A stretch of DNA of 20,296 nt from Candidatus Heimdallarchaeota archaeon AB_125 (GTDB lineage Archaea; Asgardarchaeota; Heimdallarchaeia; Heimdallarchaeales; Heimdallarchaeaceae), in assembly GCA_001940755.1 (NCBI GenBank), contig MEHH01000015.1:1-20296 (forward strand), read 5' to 3'. A program made the translations under genes and the position numbers. Positions 1 to 7,337 of the stretch are shown piece by piece. Position 1 is the first letter of the stretch. Every line of letters begins with the position of its first letter. The notes beneath the pieces were generated by a model. The model searched no databases. It saw only the letters and a list, made by a program, of their open reading frames with translations, and had not been told where the DNA came from.

Positions 1-196
1 TCTGCAGTTTCCAGGTTTCGCGATCCCGCAGCGCCCTCGACCAAGCAATCGGGGCTTACCCCGCCCCAACAACACGGAATGAGCTTCACAGCCTCGGAAC
101 CGACTCGGCCCTTCTAGCCGCGCACCTTCGAAGCATGCTGTCCTCTTGATGGTCGTCTGCCGCAGATCAGTCATTCCCCGCACAAGAGTCCGTGTC
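1..196. other. GC-rich left end of unknown nature
   Basis: This stretch is about 61% GC over its first 180 bases, against roughly one third GC in the rest of the window. No convincing protein is seen: the frame that runs into the downstream anchor is open only from 83 (TGA at 80-82) and gives an Arg/Ser-rich string that looks non-coding. A perfect 5-bp stem with a 4-nt loop sits at 50-63 (CGGGG-CTTA-CCCCG). It could be part of a structured RNA, recently acquired DNA, or a mis-joined contig end. I do not recognise RNase P RNA, SRP RNA or rRNA in it on either strand. Confidence 0.4.
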
Positions 197-316
197 ATGA
201 AGACACCGCCACCCACAACACCGACCCCTACAGAAACAGACTTTCCGTGGTTGGTTCCAATTGCGGTGCTTTCAATTATTTCTAGCGGTATAATTTTTAG
301 AAGAAAGAAAAAATAA
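197..316 (+). CDS. C-terminal fragment of a membrane-anchored surface protein
   Basis: The open frame ending at TAA 314-316 encodes 39 residues from the ATG at 197. They comprise a Pro/Thr-rich linker, one hydrophobic segment (about residues 17-34) and a positively charged tail RRKKK. That is the usual C-terminal layout of archaeal surface proteins: ectodomain, flexible and often glycosylated linker, membrane anchor, basic stop-transfer tail. The ATG at 197 is probably not the true start, since the linker implies an ectodomain upstream, but the upstream sequence switches to GC-rich DNA of non-coding appearance. The gene is therefore either truncated by rearrangement, broken by an assembly join, or a small protein in its own right. 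The family is not recognisable from the anchor alone. Confidence 0.4.
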   Translation: MKTPPPTTPTPTETDFPWLVPIAVLSIISSGIIFRRKKK

Positions 317-320
317 CCGC

Positions 321-337
321 TCATTCTTTCTTTTTTT
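321..337 (+). terminator. Pyrimidine/oligo-T tract after the surface-protein fragment
   Basis: A T-rich tract with a run of seven T (331-337) starts 5 bases after the TAA at 314-316. Archaeal RNA polymerase terminates on oligo-T in the non-template strand without needing a hairpin. It also sits just upstream of the next gene's TATA box. Confidence 0.4.
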
Positions 338-342
338 GAAAC

Positions 343-354
343 AAATATTTTTTA
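343..354 (+). promoter_or_regulatory. TATA box for the 375 regulator gene
   Basis: AAATATTTTTTA is centred about 26 nt before the TTG at 375. This is the spacing expected between an archaeal TATA box and the transcription start, so the mRNA is probably leaderless and begins at or next to the start codon. Confidence 0.5.
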
Positions 355-374
355 ACTCTATTTTCTAGGTTCTA

Positions 375-1499
375 TTGAACACATTGAGTCTTAGAGAAGA
401 GGAATATCTTTTACTTCAGCACATATTGAAAGATCCAATTATACCATATAGTAAACTTGCAGAGAAAATCAAAAAGTCTTCTCCAACAGTGAAAAAGCGT
501 ATGGATACACTTCTGGAGCAGAATATAATTAGTAGTTTTCATGCTGAATACCATCCCGAATCAGTAGGTTTAGAGAGTCATATTTATCTTCTAAAAATCA
601 ATTCTATAGACAAGTACTTGATTGTAGAGAAAATTCTTGATTATCACCCCTATTTAGTAGTTAGGCAGAGGTGTTATGGTGGAATTACAGGTGTATTCCT
701 AAAGGTGCATATCCCCATAGGGTCTTTAAATAATTTCAACATCTTTCTTAACTATCTAGTTGATAGTGACTTAGTAGAAGAAATAGTTCATTCCTCTACT
801 ATTGGTCAAGGAATCAAAACTAGAATAGATCTTACATACTGGAATAGATCTAACAGTAAATGGTTCTTCAAATGGGATTTATGGAAGAAAAATATAGATG
901 TAGTAGACTATGTACCGAAATTTGATTACTATCAAAAAATTTCCAGAGAAAAACCAAAGAATGTTCTCAACCAACTCAAATATCTTGATTTTCAAATACT
1001 TAAAGAGCTAGTAAATGATCCAACTCAAAAATATGCAAATATATCTAAACAGCTAAATGTTCCTCAATACACCCTATCAAGAAGGAAGAAATTCCTAAGT
1101 AAAAATGTTATACGTAATTATCTAGTGGAGTTTGATAGATCATTTTTTGGGCTTGAAGATGAACTTGTTTTCAAAGCAATTTGCAGTCAAAGAGCAATGT
1201 CCAAAATAATATATCTCCTCCGAGAATTAATTCTACCTTTTGAATCAGATTTTCGTGAAACAGACAAAGGATTTTTGTGGAAGATTTTGTTGCCACCTAA
1301 AGATAAACTAGAACTATTCAACATCTTGTGGTCCTTGTTCCCTGATCTTCAAATTATGATGTTGGACCCTCACACAACCGTTACAAAAGAATTTAATCCG
1401 GACAATTATTCATTTATAGAACAATCTTGGAAAGATTCTGAAGAGTTCATGGTATTACAAGTTCTTGAGAAAGCAAGAGGAGAATTACTCCTCGCTTAA
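375..1499 (+). CDS. Lrp/AsnC-like transcription regulator with two HTH modules
   Basis: This 374-residue protein has two winged HTH segments of Lrp/AsnC type, at about residues 7-51 and 204-248. The two copies align: each has a leading helix, a DP dipeptide followed after a few residues by Tyr, and a second helix ending in an Arg/Lys-rich recognition region. Each is followed by about 100 residues of mixed alpha/beta sequence, so the protein looks like an internal duplication of HTH plus effector-like domain, compared with about 150 residues for a single-module Lrp. The start is TTG at 375, chosen because a TATA box lies 26 nt upstream and the next in-frame Met (residue 43) would cut into the first HTH. 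It converges on the ABC permease gene with only 16 bp between stop codons. Ligand and targets are unknown; regulation of the neighbouring transporter is possible but unproven. Confidence 0.7.
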   Translation: MNTLSLREEEYLLLQHILKDPIIPYSKLAEKIKKSSPTVKKRMDTLLEQNIISSFHAEYHPESVGLESHIYLLKINSIDKYLIVEKILDYHPYLVVRQRCYGGITGVFLKVHIPIGSLNNFNIFLNYLVDSDLVEEIVHSSTIGQGIKTRIDLTYWNRSNSKWFFKWDLWKKNIDVVDYVPKFDYYQKISREKPKNVLNQLKYLDFQILKELVNDPTQKYANISKQLNVPQYTLSRRKKFLSKNVIRNYLVEFDRSFFGLEDELVFKAICSQRAMSKIIYLLRELILPFESDFRETDKGFLWKILLPPKDKLELFNILWSLFPDLQIMMLDPHTTVTKEFNPDNYSFIEQSWKDSEEFMVLQVLEKARGELLLA

Positions 1500-1515
1500 A
1501 GTACTTTAACAAATC

Positions 1516-4425
1516 CTAAACGATTGCTCGTAATTCTTGGACTATTTCATATTTCATTTGTTTCCTAATTATGGGTATTACACCAAGTATGGCTGCAACA
1601 CACAATGATACTACCATGATAGCTAGAAGACCAAAATCAATATGCATAGTCATAGTTACTACTTCATGAGGTATTAGGAGTGGTTTCAAGAAAGTTAAAG
1701 CTACTAATGAACTTAAGATTCCTAGAGGAATACCGACCAATAGTGTAGATACTAAGAAAACTGCTATTTCTCCTACCAACATTCTCCGAATCTTACCTTG
1801 ATTTCCTCCTAATGCTAATATTACTGCGTATTCTTGTCGTCTTTGTCCTAATATGAAATCAGTTGATATTAGAACATATATAACTCCAATTATATTTAGT
1901 ATTACTGCCCCAATTAACAATGTAATCGATATATGTGGTATATATTTGATGATGAAATACCCAATATAATCAGGATTTATTTTTTCCGGATTTACTTTCA
2001 TTAATGGAAAGAGTTCCTCTATTTCTTCTTTTATAACTTCTAAGTCTGCTCCTTCTTCAGCTGTAGCAAGGAATAATGTTCCATTATGTATACCTATTTG
2101 GTTGAGGAAAACATCTTCTTTGAGTAGTACCCATTCAAAATTTTCTCTGCTCATTTTAGGGTCATAACCATGTGCTATTCCCAATCCAGGAGCTGATTTT
2201 ATCATAGATGAGACATTAAATTGCAGAGTAAAAGGCCCTCCTCTGAAATCTGTCACAGACATATTTTCACCAACTGCAAACTCAAGTCTCTCAACAATAT
2301 AATTGCTTAATACTATATTTGAATCTCCTTCTGCAAGTGTTGTTAAAGCTGTTTCAGGAGTCGTTCCTGCAAAGCTATTATCCGTCCATCTTCCGATTTC
2401 CAAGAACTTTAGTGGGTCAACACCATAAACATCTACGTGTTGAGATCCAACAATTGCGTTAATTGATTGAAAACCAACTATTTTATCTACACCTTCAATT
2501 GCTCCGAGCTTCTCTTCATATTCTGTAATGTTTACAGGAATAAAAGAATCTATTCTGATATCTGAACCCCTTCTATAAGCATCTTCGAGAACATTATTTT
2601 GCATCGTTGTTGAACGAATACTTACAAATGTAGTTAACAAACAAATAATTAGTAACAGGAAGAATGTCAAATCTTTCAGACTCTTAGTTTGTCGTTTGAT
2701 GTTTTTATGAATCAAGAAAGAATTTTGTTTGAAGATATAATTATGAACTTTCTTCATCGTTTTAAGAAGATGATTTATTCCTGTTGAAACAAAGTAGCTA
2801 ATGAAGAAAATTACTGCAATGAAAGCTAAAAGAGCATTTGTACTAGCTGCTAGTGTGTTGAATCCAAAACTATAGCTAGCTCTAACTATTCTTGAATAAT
2901 CTACTACTAGAAAGATGAAACCTGCTAAGGTTAATGCAAAAGCACCAACTTTTACCCCTATTCCCAATAGACGTTGTCCTCTTACAGTAATAATTAAGGA
3001 TTCATGAATATCTTTTCGAACAAATGAAATAACATTGAGAAGTGTTATTCCAAGGTATATTCCTAAAACTAATACCGAATAGATTTCTATGTCATAAGGA
3101 GATATTTGTAGATATTCGAAGTACCGAGTAAAGAGCGTTTTGCTAAAGAATCCATCATGTCCAAATGAAGGAATAAGTGCTGCCATTAAGATTCCCGTAC
3201 CAATACTCAAAATTAGTGAAAACGTGCTAACTAACAAGAACTCACCAAAAAATATTGCAATTATTTGACCGCTAACTGCTCCCCTTAATCTAAGAAAAGC
3301 TATTTCCTCTTTTCTTTTCTTTACAGTCATCTGTGATGCTAGAATAGTGAGAAAAATCGTTGAAACTATTGCAGGCGTAAATAACGTAGTCGAGCTAAAT
3401 GTCCTTGCATATTCATTAGCCATCGTTTGTATCTCTTGCGAAAGAATATAGCAATAAGCATGAAAGAATCTGATTTGTATTCTTTCACTAAGAGCATGGA
3501 GATTGTCCGGCATTTGACCGATTCCTCCAGATCTTAATTGTTGCGCATCAACCTTAACTAGTAATCTTGGTAAAAGACCATTTGAATCAATTATAAATCG
3601 ATCAATGCCTGTTAAGTCTTCCAGTGGGAAGAAAATGGAGTCTAACAGCATACCTCCAGTGTTACCAAGTCCTCCAAGGAGCTTAGCAATAACAGTGTTA
3701 TAACCTATATATTTGTAAATACCTGAAATTGTATAATTCGCAAAAATCGTTTCATTAATATCATAAAATCTCATTTGGTGTTCCCCAATATCTGTGTTGG
3801 GGATTCTTCGAGATATAGCTACAGTAACATTATCTCCTGGAGAAATTGTCTTATTGTAAACCACTTCTAATTGCTTAGCTTGTACATAACTCATCATTAT
3901 TTCACCTGAGTTTAAGCTAGCATTACCTTCAACTTCTAAATTTAATTTAATTCTGTCAATTGCTCTAGAGGAAACTAGATGTGCGGAAGTTAACGATACT
4001 GGATTACTCATGTTTTCCTGGTTATCTTCAGGATACCATCTATAATACGGACCTTTATCTTCAAAATTAAATAAAGCAACAGTTGGTAAATACCAATCTA
4101 CTTGTCGAACAATATAATCGTCAACAGTATATGCATAAACTGCATCCATAGCGTTTGTGAGATAAGTTGATACATACATCTCATAATCCAATGTTTCTAT
4201 GTAATCATCAGCAATAATTAACTGAGATGTTTCAGTCCAAATTGATGAAGTAAATAAAACAGATAAGGAGAAAACCAATCCTATTGTTATAATCAACATA
4301 CTCTTTTTTCTGTTTCTAATATTCTTCAATATCAATCGTATATTATATAGAAATCCAGAAAAAATCTTTTCCAGGAAGGATTGTTCTTTTTCTTCACCTA
4401 CATAGTTTTTGTCTAGTTCATTCAT
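1516..4425 (-). CDS. FtsX/MacB-type ABC transporter permease, 10 TM
   Basis: This is a membrane permease of a type VII-like (FtsX/MacB/LolC/BceB) ABC system. From the ATG at 4425 it has 969 residues. The order is a basic cytoplasmic N-terminus, a first TM (about 41-63), a large extracellular domain of about 280 residues, a cluster of three TM, two further TM in the middle, then a second TM and extracellular domain (about 230 residues) followed by three more TM. That is two FtsX-like units plus a linker pair in one chain, so the polypeptide may hold both halves of the permease pair. The start at 4425 overlaps the ATPase stop by 8 nt and has a GGGTGA ribosome-binding site upstream; an extension to 4482 would read further into the ATPase gene. 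The ATPase (4418-5173) is its partner. The substrate is unknown; this superfamily often acts by mechanotransmission on lipids, lipoproteins or peptides. Confidence 0.85.
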   Translation of the reverse strand: MNELDKNYVGEEKEQSFLEKIFSGFLYNIRLILKNIRNRKKSMLIITIGLVFSLSVLFTSSIWTETSQLIIADDYIETLDYEMYVSTYLTNAMDAVYAYTVDDYIVRQVDWYLPTVALFNFEDKGPYYRWYPEDNQENMSNPVSLTSAHLVSSRAIDRIKLNLEVEGNASLNSGEIMMSYVQAKQLEVVYNKTISPGDNVTVAISRRIPNTDIGEHQMRFYDINETIFANYTISGIYKYIGYNTVIAKLLGGLGNTGGMLLDSIFFPLEDLTGIDRFIIDSNGLLPRLLVKVDAQQLRSGGIGQMPDNLHALSERIQIRFFHAYCYILSQEIQTMANEYARTFSSTTLFTPAIVSTIFLTILASQMTVKKRKEEIAFLRLRGAVSGQIIAIFFGEFLLVSTFSLILSIGTGILMAALIPSFGHDGFFSKTLFTRYFEYLQISPYDIEIYSVLVLGIYLGITLLNVISFVRKDIHESLIITVRGQRLLGIGVKVGAFALTLAGFIFLVVDYSRIVRASYSFGFNTLAASTNALLAFIAVIFFISYFVSTGINHLLKTMKKVHNYIFKQNSFLIHKNIKRQTKSLKDLTFFLLLIICLLTTFVSIRSTTMQNNVLEDAYRRGSDIRIDSFIPVNITEYEEKLGAIEGVDKIVGFQSINAIVGSQHVDVYGVDPLKFLEIGRWTDNSFAGTTPETALTTLAEGDSNIVLSNYIVERLEFAVGENMSVTDFRGGPFTLQFNVSSMIKSAPGLGIAHGYDPKMSRENFEWVLLKEDVFLNQIGIHNGTLFLATAEEGADLEVIKEEIEELFPLMKVNPEKINPDYIGYFIIKYIPHISITLLIGAVILNIIGVIYVLISTDFILGQRRQEYAVILALGGNQGKIRRMLVGEIAVFLVSTLLVGIPLGILSSLVALTFLKPLLIPHEVVTMTMHIDFGLLAIMVVSLCVAAILGVIPIIRKQMKYEIVQELRAIV

Positions 4426-5173
4426 CTTTTTCACCCTTGAATAAGAATTCAAATCTTGATTTGTCATATCCAATATCTTCAAAATCGTCAGGACTGTGTT
4501 CGATTATTTTTCCTTTTTGAAGAACAATAATCTTTGAAGCCAATTTAGTAAAGTACGGATCATGTGTTGTATAAATCATCGCCATTTTGTTTTTCTTTGC
4601 AAGTCGCAGCAAAAGTGACATTATTTCTCCCCCTGTTTTACTGTCTAGAGTACCAGTTGGTTCATCAGCAATTAGGACTGATGGGTTATTCACTATAGCT
4701 CTTGCAACACAGACTCTTTGTTTTTCTCCAGAACTTAGTTCCTGGGGTAAATTTAGAGCTCTTCCCCCTAACCCTACTTGATTTAATAACTCAAGAGCAA
4801 GATCCTGAGCAACTTCTTCTGATTCCCCGTCTAGAATTATGGGGACCATTACGTTCTCTAAAGCACTTAGATGCTCAAGAAGGTAAAATTCTTGAAATAT
4901 AAAACCAATCTCTTTTAATCTATATTCAAACAATTGGTCAGTAGACCATTCATGAATATCTTTGCCACCATAATATATTTTCCCAGCTGTTGGTTTATCA
5001 ATACCTGCTAATAGATTTAGAGTTGTTGTTTTCCCTGAACCTGAAGTTCCAAGAAAACAAACTACTTCCCCTCTAGCTATCTTAAAGCTAATACTACGTA
5101 ACACTGTCAACTCTTCAGCTCGAGAAGAATATGTCTTAATTAAATTACTAACTTCTATCTGACTTATGGCCAT
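4418..5173 (-). CDS. ABC transporter ATP-binding protein (LolD/MacB/FtsE-like)
   Basis: This is the cytoplasmic ATPase of the transporter whose permease gene follows directly. The 251-residue protein has every expected motif: Walker A GTSGSGKTT (about 42-50), Q-loop Gln94, signature LSSGE (147-151), Walker B ending in ADE (to 171), and the switch His204 in YTTHD. Length and motif style match the LolD/MacB/FtsE family. I prefer the ATG at 5173, because a TATA-like box on the minus strand at 5201-5210 puts the transcription start near 5179. A GTG at 5194 would lie only about 11 nt from that box. The gene overlaps the permease start by 8 nt, indicating translational coupling. Confidence 0.92.
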   Translation of the reverse strand: MAISQIEVSNLIKTYSSRAEELTVLRSISFKIARGEVVCFLGTSGSGKTTTLNLLAGIDKPTAGKIYYGGKDIHEWSTDQLFEYRLKEIGFIFQEFYLLEHLSALENVMVPIILDGESEEVAQDLALELLNQVGLGGRALNLPQELSSGEKQRVCVARAIVNNPSVLIADEPTGTLDSKTGGEIMSLLLRLAKKNKMAMIYTTHDPYFTKLASKIIVLQKGKIIEHSPDDFEDIGYDKSRFEFLFKGEKDE

Positions 5174-5200
5174 GGGACTAAAATAGTGAAACACTAAACA

Positions 5201-5210
5201 CTTAAATGAT
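5201..5210 (-). promoter_or_regulatory. TATA-like box for the ABC transporter operon
   Basis: The minus strand reads ATCATTTAAG about 32 nt upstream of the ATPase ATG at 5173, predicting a transcript start near 5179 with a very short leader. The match is moderate. Confidence 0.35.
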
Positions 5211-5232
5211 TTTTCTTTTCTCGGTATTTCAT

Positions 5233-5403
5233 TTATCTAGCCGCATATTCAATAACATACCAGAGAACAATTACTATCAATACAAAAAAAACACCAATAA
5301 GAATCCTTTTCCAATCTCTGCCTTCGTACTCTTCATCATCAATTTCTGAACTACTTTCTGCTATTTCCTCTTCAATTTGTTCTTCCTTAATTTCTTCTGT
5401 CAT
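5233..5403 (-). CDS. 56-residue acidic single-TM protein
   Basis: This is a short gene of 56 codons plus TAA. The first 27 residues are strongly acidic, with 12 Glu and 2 Asp and many Glu in clusters. A short basic stretch (around R29-R33, including W31) follows, and then one hydrophobic segment of about 17-19 residues (about 34-51) and a short IEYAAR tail. This layout suggests a tail-anchored membrane protein with a cytoplasmic acidic N-terminus. I cannot assign a family: it has the size and topology of Sec61beta/SecE-like small subunits but not a convincing motif. It lies between the DUF151-like gene and the ABC ATPase on the same strand, with an A/T-rich possible TATA segment about 18-25 nt before the ATG. 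Confidence 0.6.
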   Translation of the reverse strand: MTEEIKEEQIEEEIAESSSEIDDEEYEGRDWKRILIGVFFVLIVIVLWYVIEYAAR

Positions 5404-5496
5404 TGAATCACTTTTTTATTGGATTTTACTGATGAAAATAGAATTTCTTATCCACTTAAATAGTTTATCAATTTTATAAATTTCGTAAATTGATAT

Positions 5497-5982
5497 CTAC
5501 CCCATATCTTCTAAATTGTCTGTTGTTCTGATGATATTATCAGATACAAAGATATCTGCGTTAGCTAAAAGTGCCAATAATGTAGCATGACTTGGAATCA
5601 TCTGATAATGTTGAACGTCTGAAAATCCCTCCAATCTGATTTCTACAGTTGCTTGATAAGCGTTTGAATAAGGGATTATAGAATCAATTATTATTTTTTC
5701 AACTACACAAATCTCAGGAATAAGCTCTGCTAGTGTTAACCGAGAATCATTTCCTTCGATTCCACCAATAATCCTTGAGATGTTAAGAGCTATTGAAACC
5801 GGGATATTGGCCATCAAGAAGTTTTCACCATTTTCGAGTTCGAAGTTCAACAGTGGAATATCCATATATTCGCTCATATTTTTGCCCCCTTCATCTGTAA
5901 AAATGTCTGGACTTGCTGACAAAACATCCACACTGATTACTTTGAACAGCTTAGTATTATCTGAAGAGGAACTATTTTCCAT
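5497..5982 (-). CDS. DUF151/bifunctional nuclease (BFN) domain protein
   Basis: This 161-residue protein matches the pattern of the DUF151 (bifunctional nuclease) fold. After a variable N-terminus come a beta-rich segment ending in LANIPVS-like residues, where BFN has an IxIG motif, then an IARII-type helix, then SRLTLAEL where the family has RPLTHDLL. Near the C-terminus is PSHATLLALLANADIFVSD, corresponding to the family's RPSDAIALALR...PIYVSE motif. The usual acidic residue after Pro-Ser is His here, so any nuclease activity is doubtful. In archaea these proteins are mostly uncharacterised; in plants and Thermotoga, members show nuclease activity in vitro. It is transcribed divergently from the S-component operon across a 167-bp gap. 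I am fairly confident of the domain and not of the function. Confidence 0.65.
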   Translation of the reverse strand: MENSSSSDNTKLFKVISVDVLSASPDIFTDEGGKNMSEYMDIPLLNFELENGENFLMANIPVSIALNISRIIGGIEGNDSRLTLAELIPEICVVEKIIIDSIIPYSNAYQATVEIRLEGFSDVQHYQMIPSHATLLALLANADIFVSDNIIRTTDNLEDMG

Positions 5983-5991
5983 GAGAATACT

Positions 5992-6005
5992 GCATAAAAT
6001 ATATT
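5992..6005 (-). promoter_or_regulatory. TATA box for the DUF151-like gene
   Basis: The minus strand reads AATATATTTTATGC just upstream of the ATG at 5982. The spacing (about 20 nt from the centre) suggests a leaderless or nearly leaderless transcript. Confidence 0.4.
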
Positions 6006-6149
6006 GAAAAATGTTGAGTTAGTCTCCATCGATAATTTTTCTAATTTACTGATATTATTTGGAAGGAAAAGCACTAATACTCTGAAATTTTAATAAGATT
6101 AGCTTGTAAAAAAATATCGAATTAAACACTTAAAATAGGGTGTAGTTGA

Positions 6150-6887
6150 ATGATAAATCGATTAGTGGAACATCTTAAAAATCCTCAATACAGGACAAAA
6201 ATGATTCTTAAGATGTCTATTTCTGCCTCTCTAGCTAGTTTAGGTATAGTTCTATCAACCATTGTTGTTTTTGTTCCAAACATGGAATTCATTTCAGTTA
6301 CAATTTTTCTTGTTTCTCTTTTATTTGGAGTTTATTATGGTTTAATGGTTGCGATTTCTGTACCTGTTGTTTATGAGTTTATAATAATGGCAATAATTGG
6401 TCCATCTGGCTATTTGATTTTTTTTAAATTAATAAGCTATGTTAGTTTAGCCTTAATAACAGGTTCGCTAAGAAAAATACTTCTAAAACTTTCATTTTGG
6501 GAACTGGGGGTTTTGGGAAGCTTTTTTGCTATCGTTTATGATATCTTAACAACCATTGGATTTCAAATTTTGGTAGTTAGAAGTGATCTTTTAACAACAA
6601 TTGGGTATCAAGTTGCTGTTATTAGAAACAGTGTTTTATCAGCAATTGGGTTTCAAATTTCTATTATTAGAAGTAATTTTGTTTTATCTTATCTATTGAT
6701 ACTTCTTGCGAGTGGTATTGTTTTTACTATAGCTCATGTAGTTAGTAACTTTGTATTGTTTAGCTTTGTAAAAACAATGCTAAACTGGATATATTCAGCT
6801 TTCAAAGCAAGAGGAATTAAACAGTTAATGATGCCTTCATTTCATGATAAGGAAATTATTTCTTCATCAGAAGGTGATTCAACGTGA
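6150..6887 (+). CDS. ECF transporter S-component-like membrane protein with tandem repeat
   Basis: This 245-residue polytopic membrane protein resembles ECF S components, which are substrate-binding integral membrane subunits of energy-coupling-factor vitamin transporters. Supporting features are a basic N-terminus leading into SISASLASLGIVLS, then PNMEFISVT, then a GVYYGLMVA-type Gly-rich segment, and later FFAIVYDILTTIG, where bacterial relatives have YDLLTN. Residues 131-175 are three tandem copies of a 15-residue unit built on that last motif. An AGGGTG ribosome-binding site (6137-6142) lies 7 nt before the ATG. The stop overlaps the next gene's GTG by 4 nt, so the two are coupled. The usual EcfA ATPases and EcfT are absent from the window and would have to come from elsewhere. 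The adjacent DUF4430 gene hints at a corrinoid ligand. Family assignment is likely; the substrate is inferred. Confidence 0.65.
   Translation: MINRLVEHLKNPQYRTKMILKMSISASLASLGIVLSTIVVFVPNMEFISVTIFLVSLLFGVYYGLMVAISVPVVYEFIIMAIIGPSGYLIFFKLISYVSLALITGSLRKILLKLSFWELGVLGSFFAIVYDILTTIGFQILVVRSDLLTTIGYQVAVIRNSVLSAIGFQISIIRSNFVLSYLLILLASGIVFTIAHVVSNFVLFSFVKTMLNWIYSAFKARGIKQLMMPSFHDKEIISSSEGDST
6540..6674 (+). repeat. Three tandem 45-bp coding repeats
   Basis: Units are at 6540-6584, 6585-6629 and 6630-6674, all in frame in the S-component-like gene. They encode DILTTIGFQILVVRS, DLLTTIGYQVAVIRN and SVLSAIGFQISIIRS. Protein similarity is strong (the IG[FY]Q core and a VVRS/VIRN/IIRS end are kept) while the nucleotides have diverged, so this is an old duplication under coding constraint and not a recent slippage or assembly artefact. 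A possible fourth partial unit starts NFVLS. Confidence 0.9.
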
Positions 6888-7306
6888 AAAAATCGAAAAT
6901 AACTTTTCTACTAGTCGCTATAATCATTCTAACAACTCTATCAGTAGCTCTCACCTTTTACCTTAGAAATGTAAAACCTGGTGAAAACGATGGTGAGATT
7001 GTTGTTTTGACAATAATTAACTATGGATCGTTGAAACCTATAAACAATTCTGAGGAATATAATGTCACAGTACAACAAGGTTCCTCAGCTCTTTCTGCGT
7101 TTTCTTTAGTTGCAGATTTAGACTTAACAAACTATTCTTTTGGATCTTATGTAAAAGGAGTAAACGGGTATAGCGAAGAGCTTCCTAACTATTGGGCATT
7201 TTATCATTATAACCTTCAAACAGATGAATGGCAGTATTCTCCTTACGGAATCAGCAATTATTATTTAGATGTGAATAGTAAAATCAAGCTACAATACACT
7301 GGGTAA
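6884..7306 (+). CDS. Membrane-anchored DUF4430 (transcobalamin C-terminal-like) protein
   Basis: This is a 140-residue extracytoplasmic protein. Residues 5-27 are a hydrophobic signal anchor. The remainder fits DUF4430, the fold of the C-terminal domain of transcobalamin and intrinsic factor: a VTVQQGSSALSAF helix start, then YGSYVKGVNG-like FGSYVKGVNGY, then NYWAFYHYN, then YSPYGISNYYLDVNSKIKLQY. The start is GTG at 6884, overlapping the upstream stop (GTGA), which makes it the second gene of the operon. In bacteria such domains commonly sit beside ECF S components and are thought to bind corrinoids or related ligands at the surface. Here it is likely the extracellular binding partner of the 6150 gene product. 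The domain call is fairly secure; the ligand is inferred. Confidence 0.75.
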   Translation: MKKSKITFLLVAIIILTTLSVALTFYLRNVKPGENDGEIVVLTIINYGSLKPINNSEEYNVTVQQGSSALSAFSLVADLDLTNYSFGSYVKGVNGYSEELPNYWAFYHYNLQTDEWQYSPYGISNYYLDVNSKIKLQYTG

Positions 7307-7337
7307 TCAACTAAAAAATCGGTAAAGTGAAAAAGAC

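Noticed and set aside
1..260. Possible RNase P RNA or SRP RNA on either strand
   Set aside because: Only isolated short look-alikes (such as GGAAAGTC on the minus strand) were seen, partly inside the coding anchor; the conserved regions do not occur in order.
4587..4902. Two short plus-strand open frames opposite the ABC ATPase
   Set aside because: They lie wholly antisense to Walker B/signature coding sequence, lack promoter or ribosome-binding site, and have unlikely compositions.
5233..5403. Assignment of the 56-residue protein as Sec61beta or SecE
   Set aside because: Size and topology fit, but the conserved residues of either family around the TM are not evident.
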